Assembly: GCA_024278955.1 (NCBI GenBank)
Contig: JAJRSE010000142.1
Span: 32,098-96,097, forward strand
Direction of reading: 5' to 3'
Source: Planctomycetota bacterium
Lineage (GTDB): Bacteria; Planctomycetota; Planctomycetia; Pirellulales; Lacipirellulaceae
Length of the DNA stretch: 64,000 bases
The notes under the pieces were generated by a model. That model made no database searches. It was not told the DNA's origin and was given only the letters and a program-made list of their open reading frames with translations. Below, one piece after another: positions 43,389 through 52,298 of this stretch (position 1 is the first letter of the stretch; every line of letters starts with the position of its first letter). Both the position numbers and the translations under genes were made by a program.

Positions 43389-44093
43389 ATGCGTCGTGCT
43401 GATCGTCTGTTCCGAATTGTTGAGTACCTCAAAGCTCGCAGAGAAGTGGTGACGGCGGACACGCTGGCCAGCGAACTGGCGGTCAGCCCGCGTACTATTT
43501 ACCGTGATATTGCGGTTCTCAGTACGTCTGGAGTACCGATTGTTGGTGAGGCGGGCGTGGGATATCTTCTGGACAAAGATTATCTCGTGCGTCCGATCAT
43601 GTTTGACGTCGAAGAACTAGATGCCCTTGCGCTCGGCGCGCAAATGGTAGAAAGCTGGGGCGACCAAGCAATTGCCAAGGCGGCACGCCAAGCGATTGAT
43701 AAGATCACCGCAGCGTTGCCCGAAACATCAAGGAATGAAATACAAGCTTCTGCGATTTTTTCTTTGCCGAGTCGCGGAAAGCGAGCGCTCGAGATCGATT
43801 TCGCATCTCTGAGACGGGCTATCCGTATAAAGCACTTTGTGGAGTTTCAGTACACAACGGAAGAGGGGCTACAATCGCAACGCCGTGTACGGCCTCTCTG
43901 CTTAGCGTTTTTTGCGCCTGTCTGGCTGCTTACAGGTTGGTGCGAGACTCGCGAAGATTTCCGAAACTTTCGTCTGGATCGAATGCAAACGATGCAGATT
44001 CGAGACGAGCTATTCCATGACGAAAGTGGAAAACGCTTGCAAGATTATCAGGAGCAAATGGAGAACACGTGTGCCGTTGCCAGAGCCTCATGA
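43389..44093 (+). CDS. YafY-type transcriptional regulator (HTH + WYL domain)
   Basis: DNA-binding regulator of 234 residues. N-terminal winged HTH of the HTH_11 type (MRRADRLFRIVEYLKARREVVTADTLASELAVSPRTIYRDIAVL) and a C-terminal WYL ligand-sensing domain (HFVEFQYTTEEG ... PLCLAFFAPVWLLTGWCETREDFRNFRLDRM). Regulators of this kind commonly control a divergent DinB-family gene, as here. ATG 43389 is chosen by the conserved RRADRL start; upstream in-frame sequence overlaps the palindrome. Confidence 0.9.
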   Translation: MRRADRLFRIVEYLKARREVVTADTLASELAVSPRTIYRDIAVLSTSGVPIVGEAGVGYLLDKDYLVRPIMFDVEELDALALGAQMVESWGDQAIAKAARQAIDKITAALPETSRNEIQASAIFSLPSRGKRALEIDFASLRRAIRIKHFVEFQYTTEEGLQSQRRVRPLCLAFFAPVWLLTGWCETREDFRNFRLDRMQTMQIRDELFHDESGKRLQDYQEQMENTCAVARAS

Positions 44094-44100
44094 GCCTCGT

Positions 44101-44141
44101 GCGTGTCGCACGGACGTGTTCCGGTCACCGTACTGGCATTT
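44101..44141 (+). repeat. 41-bp double-hairpin repeat, copy 2
   Basis: Begins GCGTGTCGCACGGACGTG and ends TACTGGCATTT, just downstream of the WYL-regulator stop. Stems CGTGCG-TGT-CGCACG and CCGGT-N6-ACTGG (one G-U pair). Related copies are at 42605 (minus) and 58786. Confidence 0.75.
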
Positions 44142-44180
44142 CCGTGATGAACCGACCGCCTCTAAGTTTATCGCGTAACC

Positions 44181-44287
44181 TAGTGCTTTGTCATAGCTAA
44201 AAATTGGGGTGCTGGCAGTCAGAACAACCTACTGGATAACAACTTCTGTCAGCCAGCACCCCAATTCTAAGAGTTGTCAAAGCACTA
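44181..44287. mobile_element. Miniature inverted-repeat element (MITE), IS630/mariner-type, intact
   Basis: 107 bp bounded by TA at both ends (TAGTGCTTTG ... CAAAGCACTA), the target duplication of IS630/Tc1-mariner elements. The inverted arms are about 44 bases with roughly eight mismatches and share the block AATTGGGGTGCTGGC. No coding capacity. It lies in the promoter region of the DUF3311/symporter operon and may be mobilised by an IS630 transposase such as that at 63044. Confidence 0.88.
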
Positions 44288-44415
44288 GGATGCGAGTTTT
44301 CGTCGAATTGCCATTTTGAAACCAACATTTTGAAACCAAGCAGTTCTCCGCTAGAATAAGGCCTTCCCCTCCAAGCTCCCTTCCGCCTGCCTCCTTCCGC
44401 ACTCCGGTTTCACTC

Positions 44416-44634
44416 ATGTCTCGCATTCTCTGCGTTCTCCTCCTCGTACTGCTGGTGCTTCATCAGGACAATTGGTTCTGGACCGACAGCCGGCTCGTCT
44501 TTGGCTTTATCCCGATTGGGTTGTTTTACCATGCGTGTCTTTCCGTAGCAGCTGCGATTGTTTGGTGGTGGGCAACCAAGTTCTGTTGGCCTGTGGACAC
44601 CTCCGAAGTAACGACGGAGGAAACCCACGGATGA
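44416..44634 (+). CDS. DUF3311 small membrane protein
   Basis: 72 residues with two hydrophobic helices (ILCVLLLVLLVLH and FIPIGLFYHACLSVAAAIVWWW), the DUF3311 pattern. Such proteins are nearly always encoded directly before a sodium:solute symporter and may be an accessory subunit. Here its TGA overlaps the ATG of the symporter (ATGA at 44631-44634), which supports translational coupling. Confidence 0.85.
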   Translation: MSRILCVLLLVLLVLHQDNWFWTDSRLVFGFIPIGLFYHACLSVAAAIVWWWATKFCWPVDTSEVTTEETHG

Positions 44635-46202
44635 CGCAGCTGATTATTATTCTCTGTTACCTCGCTCTGTTGCTCATGCTTGGGCTATTCGCGAGTCGTT
44701 TCTTCCGTGGCACTTCGAGCGACTACATGGTTGCCAGCCATTCGATTGGCCCTTTCCTGCTGTTGATGTCAATTTTTGGCACCACGATGACCGCCTTCGC
44801 GTTGGTCGGCTCCACGGGCGAAGCTTTCAAGGAAGGTATCGGCGTTTACGGTATGTTGGCTTCTTCCAGCGGAATTATTCATTCGCTTTGTTTTTTCGTT
44901 CTCGGAGTCAAGCTCTGGGGCTTCGGCAAACGGTATGGCTACCGTACGCAGATTCAGTTTTTTCGGGATCGACTCGACAGCCGAGGCATCGGGCTGTTGC
45001 TGTTTCCGATTCTCGTCGGTCTGGTGATCCCCTATCTCCTGATCGGAGTCATTTCCAGCGGTATGGTCATGCAGACGATGACAGCCGGGGCCATGCCCGA
45101 ATTGTTTCCAGAGACTGCTGGCGGGTTGCCATCTCAGTGGGGTTCTTTGCTGATTTGTATTGTCGTGCTGATTTATGTTTTTCTTGGCGGCATGAGGGGC
45201 ACGGCTTGGGCGAATGCTTTTCAGACGATTGTCTTCATGGTGCTGGGAGTGGTCACTTTTGGAGTGATTGCCAGCAAGCTGGGCGGACAGGAAAACCTTT
45301 GGGATAACCTGCGTCTCCTGGGCGACTCGATCTCCGAATCAAAGGCGACTCGGGTGGAGATGTCGAAAACCAAGTTTTTCACCTACTTGTTTGTGCCGCT
45401 CTCGGTGGGCATGTTTCCGCACCTCTTTCAGCATTGGCTCACTGCGAAAAGCGCCAACAGCTTTAAGCTGCCGGTCGTCGCTCATCCGATATTCATCATG
45501 ATCATCTGGGTGCCCTGCGTCCTGATTGGCGTTTGGGCAACGACCGAGCTAGCAACCATTCCCCCGCCGTTGCAGTCAAAACCGAACGCCATTCTTCCCT
45601 TTTTAGTAAAAACTCAAGCAGGCCCCTTGCTGGGAGGCTTTCTGACGGCCGGAATTTTGGCAGCGATTATGTCCTCGCTCGATAGCCAGTTTCTTTGTCT
45701 TGGCACCATGTTTACGAACGACATCGTTGGCTACTACTTCGACCGCAATGCCTCGGATAAGCGAGAAATTGCATTAGCACGCGGGTTCATTATTGCTGTG
45801 GTCGTGGTAACGTACCTGTTGAGTCTGCTCAAGCCGCCTAGTGTTTTCGCTTTAGGCGTCTGGTGTTTTAGCGGTTTCTCAGCCTTAACGCCCCTGGCTT
45901 TTGCGGCGTTGTACTGGAAGCGGCTCACCAAATGGGGCGCTTACGCCTGTGTGCTTGCTGCGGCAGGAACTTGGGGCTACTTTTTTAGCGATGCGGTTGG
46001 CAAGGCCATGAAGGCAGGAAACCCTGGCCCCATTCGTACCTATACGCTTGATCTCACCATCGCTGGCGAAACCTATCAACTCATGCCCGTCGCCGCAATT
46101 TTTGCTGCTTCGCTCATCGCAATGATCGCCGTTTCGCTCGTAACGCATCCCCCAAAAGAAGAAACGCTAGAAAAATTCTTTGGCAAGACTTCAACGAAGT
46201 GA
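44631..46202 (+). CDS. Sodium:solute symporter (SSS family)
   Basis: Na+-coupled transporter of 523 residues with about 13 TM helices. Seen: FFRGTSSDYMVASHSIGPFLLLMSIFGT (first core helices), VFLGGMRGTAWANAFQTIVFMVLG (SSS signature region) and ILAAIMSSLDSQFLCLGTMFTND (conserved SSxDS in TM8, sodium site). The start is fixed by the ATGA overlap with the DUF3311 gene. Substrate unknown; PanF-like transporters are among its relatives with a DUF partner. Confidence 0.9.
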   Translation: MTQLIIILCYLALLLMLGLFASRFFRGTSSDYMVASHSIGPFLLLMSIFGTTMTAFALVGSTGEAFKEGIGVYGMLASSSGIIHSLCFFVLGVKLWGFGKRYGYRTQIQFFRDRLDSRGIGLLLFPILVGLVIPYLLIGVISSGMVMQTMTAGAMPELFPETAGGLPSQWGSLLICIVVLIYVFLGGMRGTAWANAFQTIVFMVLGVVTFGVIASKLGGQENLWDNLRLLGDSISESKATRVEMSKTKFFTYLFVPLSVGMFPHLFQHWLTAKSANSFKLPVVAHPIFIMIIWVPCVLIGVWATTELATIPPPLQSKPNAILPFLVKTQAGPLLGGFLTAGILAAIMSSLDSQFLCLGTMFTNDIVGYYFDRNASDKREIALARGFIIAVVVVTYLLSLLKPPSVFALGVWCFSGFSALTPLAFAALYWKRLTKWGAYACVLAAAGTWGYFFSDAVGKAMKAGNPGPIRTYTLDLTIAGETYQLMPVAAIFAASLIAMIAVSLVTHPPKEETLEKFFGKTSTK

Positions 46203-46361
46203 AGGAGAAAAATAGGACGCGGATGATCGAGGAAAAATCATTGAGCCCTCCCCGCATTTCCAGCTCCATTTTGTTGTGCTCGTCGTGTCGTCGTGGTTCA
46301 ACTTAGCGTTGTCGTATTAAGGTAAGTTTTAGTCCGCAATCCGCAATCCAATTTCCACATT

Positions 46362-47654
46362 TTGAAAATCGCCTATCTAGCTGCCGGGGCTGCAGGAATG
46401 TACTGCGGCAGTTGTCTGCACGACAATACCTTGGCGGCGGCGTTGCTTGATTTGGGCGAAGAGGTTGTCCTTGCTCCGATTTATACGCCCATCCGCACGG
46501 ATGAGCCCGATGTCAGCCACCCTCAAGTGTTCTACGGAGGAATCAATGCCTACCTGCAACAGAAGTTTGCCCTCTTCCGGCATACTCCACGCTGGTTCGA
46601 TCGCTGGCTCGATCATCCGGCCCTCTTTCGGCTGATTGCCAAACGCGGTGCAAGCGTCGACCCCAGCAAGTTGGGGGCCATGACGGTCTCGATGTTGCGG
46701 GGCGAAGAGGGAAACCAAAGTAAAGAACTTGTAAGGCTTGTCGATTGGTTGCTCGACGAGATTCAGCCCGACGTGGTCCATCTCTCTAACTCGATGATGC
46801 TCGGTTTGGCTCGGATGATTGCTCAACGGTGTGGCCCTCCGGTCGTTTGCTCGCTCTCAGGCGAAGATATCTTTCTCGAAGAACTTCAGCCGCCCTATTA
46901 CGAACAGGCACGGCAGCTGCTGCGTGAACGCTCGGCCGAGGTGAACGCATTTGTTGCGCTCAACCATTACTATGCCGATTTCATGACCGAGTATTTGGCC
47001 GTCGAACGATCGCGAATTCACGTTATTCCACATGGCTTACGACTCGAGGGGCACGGAAGCTGCGAACCGATCGAGCCATCGCAAGCCGCTCGCATCGGCT
47101 ACCTGGCCCGTGTTTGCAAAGAAAAAGGGCTGCATCTGCTTCTCGAAGCTTGCGAATTACTCGCCCGTCGCCCTGGGATGCCACCTTTCGAGCTTCACGC
47201 TGCCGGGTATCTTGGCCCTGGCGATCGAAACTACCTGAAGGATCTTGAAACTCGCGCCAAACGAGGCCCGTTGGCTGGGAGGTTTACGTACCATGGGGAA
47301 TTAAGCCGCGAGCAGAAAATTGCCTTTCTCCAGTCGCTTACCGTTTTCAGCACACCTACGGTTTACCGCGAGAGCAAAGGTTTGCCGACGCTAGAAGCCC
47401 TCGCTAATGCCGTACCGGTTGTGATGCCCGACCACGGCACTTTCTCCGAGTTACTGCAAGATACCGGGGGCGGTTTGCTCTCGAAGCCCCACGATGTGGA
47501 AGATTTAGCCGCAAAAATCGCCGACTTGTTGCATGATCCCCATCTTGCCAGAGAGCTGGGCCTTGCAGGTCAGCTGGCGGTCCAAGATCGCTACCATGCT
47601 GAGCAAATGGCACGCCAGACGGTTGCGTTTTACCACCAGCTTCGCAATGTCTGA
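46362..47654 (+). CDS. Glycosyltransferase family 4
   Basis: GT-B glycosyltransferase of 430 residues. N-terminus MKIAYLAAGAAGMYCGSCLHDNTLA with the extended acceptor-side loop typical of a planctomycete subgroup, donor-site motif ESKGLPTLEALANAVPVVMPDHG near residues 340-365. TTG 46362 is the only plausible start (no in-frame ATG before MYCGS). It stands alone between a symporter gene and a two-component system, outside the main polysaccharide locus. Substrates unknown. Confidence 0.88.
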   Translation: MKIAYLAAGAAGMYCGSCLHDNTLAAALLDLGEEVVLAPIYTPIRTDEPDVSHPQVFYGGINAYLQQKFALFRHTPRWFDRWLDHPALFRLIAKRGASVDPSKLGAMTVSMLRGEEGNQSKELVRLVDWLLDEIQPDVVHLSNSMMLGLARMIAQRCGPPVVCSLSGEDIFLEELQPPYYEQARQLLRERSAEVNAFVALNHYYADFMTEYLAVERSRIHVIPHGLRLEGHGSCEPIEPSQAARIGYLARVCKEKGLHLLLEACELLARRPGMPPFELHAAGYLGPGDRNYLKDLETRAKRGPLAGRFTYHGELSREQKIAFLQSLTVFSTPTVYRESKGLPTLEALANAVPVVMPDHGTFSELLQDTGGGLLSKPHDVEDLAAKIADLLHDPHLARELGLAGQLAVQDRYHAEQMARQTVAFYHQLRNV

Positions 47655-47766
47655 GGGGTCAACTTTCTAAGCGGTTCACCCTATACTAGTAGTCTACCGC
47701 AGCCCAACATTCGAGTTGGGTGCTACTGATGGATTGCCTCGCAGTGGACGCTAGGTACCCGCTTCG

Positions 47767-47789
47767 CACTGCTGGACGAGCCAGCAGTG
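47767..47789. repeat. Short palindromic intergenic repeat
   Basis: CACTGCTGG-N5-CCAGCAGTG, a 9-bp perfect stem, in the 199-base gap before the histidine kinase gene. I recall similar CACTGCTGG...CCAGCAGTGG units as dispersed repeats in planctomycete genomes, but there is only this copy here. It could also act as a weak terminator for the glycosyltransferase gene. Confidence 0.5.
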
Positions 47790-47853
47790 GCACCCGAAAA
47801 CCAAGTTACAACGGCCTCTTTCACTATTACGTCAAAACCTCCCTTCGCTGGTT

Positions 47854-49065
47854 ATGTCTACCGAACCCTGTCGCGATCTATCGATTACTGACGAGCAAGC
47901 GATCGCTCGCTGGCTAGGTTCTTGGCAACTAGATTTCATCTTTTACCGAACCGACGCAAAAGGTTTGCTTACCTACATAAGCCCTGCGTCTGAACCGATC
48001 CTTGGTTACTCTCCCGAGCAGCTCCTTGGTCGCACCTGGCAAGAATTTTTTGGCGAGCCGATTGAAGGCCAAGTTTCGCCAGCCGAGGAGATTCGCCAGT
48101 TTACGGTTGAAGTACAACACGCAAGTGGCGAAACCCGTTTATTGGAAGTGCAAGAACACGTGACGCTGGGGCCTGAAGGGAAATACCTATCAAGAGAAGG
48201 AGTCGCAAAAGACATCACTCAAGTCTCACGCACCGCGGAGGAATTGGAGCAACTCCAAGAAAATTTTGAAAAACTAGTTGCCCAGCGGATCAGCGACCTC
48301 AAGTTTGCTGCCGATACGATTCGAGAAAAAGAAACCCACTTGGCTCATGTTTCGCGACTGGCAACCATGGGCGAGTTGGTGGCTGGTATTGCTCACGAGG
48401 TACATCAGCCGTTGCATGCGGCAAAGACCTTTGCCGAAGCGGCACGCCGAAACCTCGAAGCCGGGCTACCCAAGGGTATTACGACTGCGATCGACTGCAC
48501 CAAAGAAATTTCAGAAGCAATCAACCGGACCGCAAAAATCATTCGCCACCTACGCACCTTTACAACCGCCAAGCCGGTGAAATTCGAGTCCCTCAGTGTC
48601 AACGAAGTCGTGCAAGGAGCCGCCGAAATTATTTCCTACGAGACTCGACGGTCTGGCGTAAGGGTCGAATTCCGCCTTGCCGCCAAGCCACTTCTGATCC
48701 AAGGCGATCAGGTGCAGCTAGAGCAAGCTTGCGTTAACTTGCTGATGAATGCCTACGAGGCCATGATCAAAACTCCTCTCGACCAACGCGAGGTTGTGGT
48801 ATCTACTTGCCTCAAAGGCCAAAATGTTGAGATCACTTTTTCCGATCGGGGCTGTGGCGTCGATGCCAAGGAACAGGATAAGATGTTTGTAGCCTTTTAC
48901 TCGACGAAACCCAACGGCATGGGCATGGGGCTTTCGCTTTGTCGGAGCATTGCAGAAGCCCATTCGGGAGAAATTTCGTCCCGTCGCAACGAAGGCCTTG
49001 GGATGACCTTGACTTTTACGCTGCCACTTTCTCGAACGGCTTCGGACAAAATTTGCCATGAGTGA
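47854..49065 (+). CDS. PAS-domain sensor histidine kinase (FixL/DctB-like)
   Basis: Soluble sensor kinase of 403 residues: PAS domain ~20-130 (FIFYRTDAKGLLTYISPASEPILGYSPEQLLG), short coiled coil ~135-165, HisKA with phospho-acceptor His181 in GIAHEVHQPL, and HATPase with ACVNLLMNAYEA, FSDRGCGVD and GMGMGLSLCRS. No TM helices, so the signal is cytoplasmic. Its end overlaps the response regulator gene by 8 bases. Whether the PAS binds heme as in FixL is not evident. Confidence 0.92.
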   Translation: MSTEPCRDLSITDEQAIARWLGSWQLDFIFYRTDAKGLLTYISPASEPILGYSPEQLLGRTWQEFFGEPIEGQVSPAEEIRQFTVEVQHASGETRLLEVQEHVTLGPEGKYLSREGVAKDITQVSRTAEELEQLQENFEKLVAQRISDLKFAADTIREKETHLAHVSRLATMGELVAGIAHEVHQPLHAAKTFAEAARRNLEAGLPKGITTAIDCTKEISEAINRTAKIIRHLRTFTTAKPVKFESLSVNEVVQGAAEIISYETRRSGVRVEFRLAAKPLLIQGDQVQLEQACVNLLMNAYEAMIKTPLDQREVVVSTCLKGQNVEITFSDRGCGVDAKEQDKMFVAFYSTKPNGMGMGLSLCRSIAEAHSGEISSRRNEGLGMTLTFTLPLSRTASDKICHE

Positions 49066-49714
49066 TCGAGTCATGAGCGACGAACCGAATCGACATCCCG
49101 CAAAGATCTACGTCGTCGATGACGACCAGCAGGCGCGCAAGGCTGTGCTTACCTTGGTCGAAGCCATGGGCGTATCTGCCGAGAGCTTTGCTTCGGCAGA
49201 AGAGTTCCTTAAGGCCTACAATGGCCATCGACCTGCTTGTCTTGTCACGGATGTGAGAATGTTGGGGATGAGCGGTCTCGAATTGCAGGAGCGGCTCAAC
49301 GAGCTTAAAATCAGGATCTCTGTTGTGGTGCTTACCGCGTTCGCCAGCACGCCTACCACGGTGCGCGCCATGAGAAACGGGGCCCTTACCCTGATGGAGA
49401 AACCGTGCAACGACGATGAGCTTTGGGACGCGATTCGCATGGGCTTGGCTGCCGACCATCAAAATTGGGAGCGTGATCAACAGCAGAGCCAACTTCAGCA
49501 GCGGCTCGACTCGCTCACTCCCAAAGAACGCCGAGTGCTCGAGTACATTGTCGCCGGAGACGCCAATAAAGTCGTGGCCAGAAAGCTTGACGTCAGCGTC
49601 CGTACCATCGAAAACCATCGGCACAAAATATTCCAAAAAATGGCAGCCGACTCCTTAGCCGAACTGGTCCGAATGGCTCTCGAAGTAGGCATCACTTCCC
49701 CCTTCGATTCGTAA
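49058..49714 (+). CDS. FixJ/NarL-type response regulator
   Basis: 218 residues: receiver domain with IYVVDDDQQ and phospho-acceptor Asp65 in LVTDVRMLGMSG, conserved Thr/Lys in VVLTAF and MEKPCNDDEL, then a LuxR-type HTH (LTPKERRVLEYIVAGDANKVVARKLDVSVRTIENHRHKIFQKM). It is the partner of the overlapping kinase. ATG 49058 overlaps the kinase end; ATG 49073 is an alternative. Target genes unknown. Confidence 0.93.
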   Translation: MSDRVMSDEPNRHPAKIYVVDDDQQARKAVLTLVEAMGVSAESFASAEEFLKAYNGHRPACLVTDVRMLGMSGLELQERLNELKIRISVVVLTAFASTPTTVRAMRNGALTLMEKPCNDDELWDAIRMGLAADHQNWERDQQQSQLQQRLDSLTPKERRVLEYIVAGDANKVVARKLDVSVRTIENHRHKIFQKMAADSLAELVRMALEVGITSPFDS

Positions 49715-49776
49715 ACGGATCTTCCGCTCAAGGAGAAGATATCGAGTGTGAAGGGCCAACTCTGGAATCGCCGAAA

Positions 49777-50880
49777 TCAGGAGACCTGATGCCGGAGAGT
49801 TTCTACGAGCACCTCTGCCACCTGAAGGGCGGCTTTTTTATGTGCTAACAATACGGGGTGGTGCAGTACGAGGGTCGATTGGCTTAACCGCTTGCTGTTT
49901 GAAAGCGTCCCATGTTTTCGGCAGCGTCGTGTGCTTCGACCGACAAAACCTCGAAAGCCGGCATCCAAGGGGGCACCTGCCGTCTGGAGTTTCGCAAGCA
50001 ACTGGTCTCTTAATTCGGGTTGAGTTTCGGCGGGCATGAACGACCAAGCCAACTTGTAGTAGGCTGGTCGCGTCTCTGCGCGGCTGGCGACTGGCCGTAG
50101 CCAACTGGCAAGTTGGGAGGTAATTTGAAGTATCTCGCCGACACGCCGTTCTCTCGCTTGGTTGCGTTCTTCGAGTTTCTTCAGCTGAGGTAGCAACGCG
50201 GCCGCCTGCAATTCGCTGAGTGGAAAAGCTTGGTTGCCTCGATTGGCGTAGATCTTCATCCGTTGATTCACTTGCATGTCGTCGGTCAAAACGGCACCGC
50301 CTCGCCCAGAGGTTAGCAACTTGCTGCCTCCAAAGCTCAAGACACTTACATCGCCCCAACTCCCCACTGGTTGGCCTTCGATCGACGCTCCGGGCTGTTG
50401 ACATGCATCTTCGACAATGCGCCAACCTCGCCGACTTGCCATGTTCATCAGCTTGGGCATGTCCACAAGCCCGCCATGCAAGTGAGAAACCACGACCGCT
50501 TTGACCGCCGACGAATCGAGCCCTTCTAGCCGCCGGATATCCAAACACCAGGTTTCCGAATCGACGTCGACCAAGACCGGCCGAGCACCGACGGCCTCGA
50601 TCGCGCGAAAATTTCCAGAAAAATCGTAGCCCGCCAGCACGACTTCGTCCCCTTCGCCAACCCCCAAACCACGCAGAGCAAGCTCGACACCAATCGTTCC
50701 CGACGAGCAAAGCATGGCACGCTTACGACTAAACTGATCGCATAGCCTTGCAGCCAGTGCTTCGCAATGCGGGCCATGGTAGCGTCCCCAACTTCCATCG
50801 GCGTACGCCTGCTCGAGTGCGACTCGTACATCCTCGTCGGCAACGGGCCAATCGAAAGGGCCAAGCGTAACTTGTTGCAT
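49777..50880 (-). CDS. DegT/DnrJ/EryC1/StrS-family aminotransferase (second copy)
   Basis: PLP enzyme of 367 residues: LCSSGTIGVELALRGLGVGEGDEVVLAGYDFSGNFRAIEAVGARPVLVDVD, then IVEDACQQPGA and the PLP lysine in SFGGSKLLTSGRGGAV. It is distant from the copy at 18199 (different SFGGSK versus SFCQDK active site) and lies outside the polysaccharide block next to a CobW GTPase gene, divergent from it. It may act on a different sugar or on an amino-cyclitol. Specific function unknown. Confidence 0.88.
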   Translation of the reverse strand: MQQVTLGPFDWPVADEDVRVALEQAYADGSWGRYHGPHCEALAARLCDQFSRKRAMLCSSGTIGVELALRGLGVGEGDEVVLAGYDFSGNFRAIEAVGARPVLVDVDSETWCLDIRRLEGLDSSAVKAVVVSHLHGGLVDMPKLMNMASRRGWRIVEDACQQPGASIEGQPVGSWGDVSVLSFGGSKLLTSGRGGAVLTDDMQVNQRMKIYANRGNQAFPLSELQAAALLPQLKKLEERNQARERRVGEILQITSQLASWLRPVASRAETRPAYYKLAWSFMPAETQPELRDQLLAKLQTAGAPLDAGFRGFVGRSTRRCRKHGTLSNSKRLSQSTLVLHHPVLLAHKKAALQVAEVLVETLRHQVS

Positions 50881-50988
50881 AGGAAAAGCCTCGTGAGGAG
50901 CTGGTCAAACCGTTATACTAGCAGCAAAAGGAGAAGCCTGAGCCTTCTTCTTTCCTGATTCCGCAATCCAATTTTCCGATTTCGATTT

Positions 50989-52095
50989 ATGCAACGCACA
51001 CGTTTTCTTATGATTGGCGGTTTTCTCGGCGCTGGCAAGACGACCGCCATCGCACGCTTAGCACAGCATTATACAGACCAAGGGCTTCGGGTCGGACTGG
51101 TCACCAACGATCAAGCCTATGGGTTGGTCGATACTCTCAACTTGCGTGCCCAGGGTTTTCATGTAGGCGAAGTTCCCGGCGCGTGTTTCTGTTGCAAGTT
51201 CGACGAACTCGTCGACACGGCCGCGGCGCTTGGGGCAGAGCGACAACCCGACGTTATCCTCACCGAACCGGTTGGCAGTTGTACCGACCTCATGGCGACA
51301 GTGCTCTATCCGCTTCGCCATCTTTTCGGCGACCGCTACACTTTGGGCCCACTCGCGGTCCTCTGCAAGCCAGAGCATGGCCGCAAGATCCTTGGAGGAG
51401 GGACTGGCGGATTCTCGCCTCAGGCCGCCTACATTTTTCTCAAACAGCTCGAAGAAGCTCAGTTAATTGTGCTGAACAAAATCGACCGACTCTCAGCTTC
51501 TGAGCAAACCGAACTACTTCAATTACTTAGCGACCGCTTCCCCGAAAAACAAATCATTGCCGCCAGCGGAACCACGGGCCAAGGCTTCGACGAAGTGATC
51601 TTAGCTCTGGCGAAAGATGCTGCTGGAAGCGACCAAACGATGGAGGTCGACTACGATACCTACGCCGAGGGCGAAGCCGCCTTGGGCTGGCTCAATTGTG
51701 CGGTTCATCTATCGAGTTCCGAAACCGCCTGGTCATTAGACGAGATCACCCAAAAGTCGGTCGAAAGTTTTAGCCGCGCCTTGATTGCCGCGGGCATGGA
51801 ACCCGGGCACATCAAAGTGCTAGCGTCAGATGGCGCGGCAACCGCAGTCGCCAATTGGGTTTCGTCCGATGCCCCGGTCGAGCTTTCGGTAGCCAGTCTC
51901 GCTGAAGTCAAGCAAGCCGACGTGCTGGTCAACGCCCGCGCGCACGGTGCCCCTGAGGAAGTCGCTAGGCACATCCAACAATCGATCGAAGAGCTTGCCG
52001 AGCGTTTCGGCTTGCAGTGCGAAATCAGTTCGGTGCAGCACTTCCGCCCCGGTCGCCCCGAACCCGTGCATCGCTATACAACTCCGGAAGGCTAA
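50989..52095 (+). CDS. CobW/COG0523-family GTP-binding metallochaperone
   Basis: G3E-family GTPase of 368 residues: Walker A GGFLGAGKTTAIARLA, the metal-binding C-x-C-C motif in GACFCCKFDEL near residue 65, base-recognition NKID, and a long C-terminal domain with less conservation. Members deliver or insert Zn, Co or Ni into client proteins. A CCGCAATCCAATTTTCC leader precedes ATG 50989. Client unknown. Confidence 0.9.
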   Translation: MQRTRFLMIGGFLGAGKTTAIARLAQHYTDQGLRVGLVTNDQAYGLVDTLNLRAQGFHVGEVPGACFCCKFDELVDTAAALGAERQPDVILTEPVGSCTDLMATVLYPLRHLFGDRYTLGPLAVLCKPEHGRKILGGGTGGFSPQAAYIFLKQLEEAQLIVLNKIDRLSASEQTELLQLLSDRFPEKQIIAASGTTGQGFDEVILALAKDAAGSDQTMEVDYDTYAEGEAALGWLNCAVHLSSSETAWSLDEITQKSVESFSRALIAAGMEPGHIKVLASDGAATAVANWVSSDAPVELSVASLAEVKQADVLVNARAHGAPEEVARHIQQSIEELAERFGLQCEISSVQHFRPGRPEPVHRYTTPEG

Positions 52096-52298
52096 GCCAA
52101 AGCGATACGCACCCATTCTACGAACTTTGTCTAGTGAGATGACGGGGCAAGTATCTTTGGCGGTTACCTTCTACCTTGTTAGCGAATCCAAGGCCGGCTT
52201 GGCGGTGCTAGCACTGGCCTTGTTTGGTTTGTCAACTTGACGTCAGGCGATCTTATCGCCTACTCTTCTCGCCCCCTCTCATCTCGCGAGAAGATTTT

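Noticed and set aside
47854..49714. True FixL-FixJ oxygen sensing
   Set aside because: No heme-binding histidine context could be assigned in the PAS domain and no nitrogen-fixation or respiration genes are adjacent; only the architecture matches.
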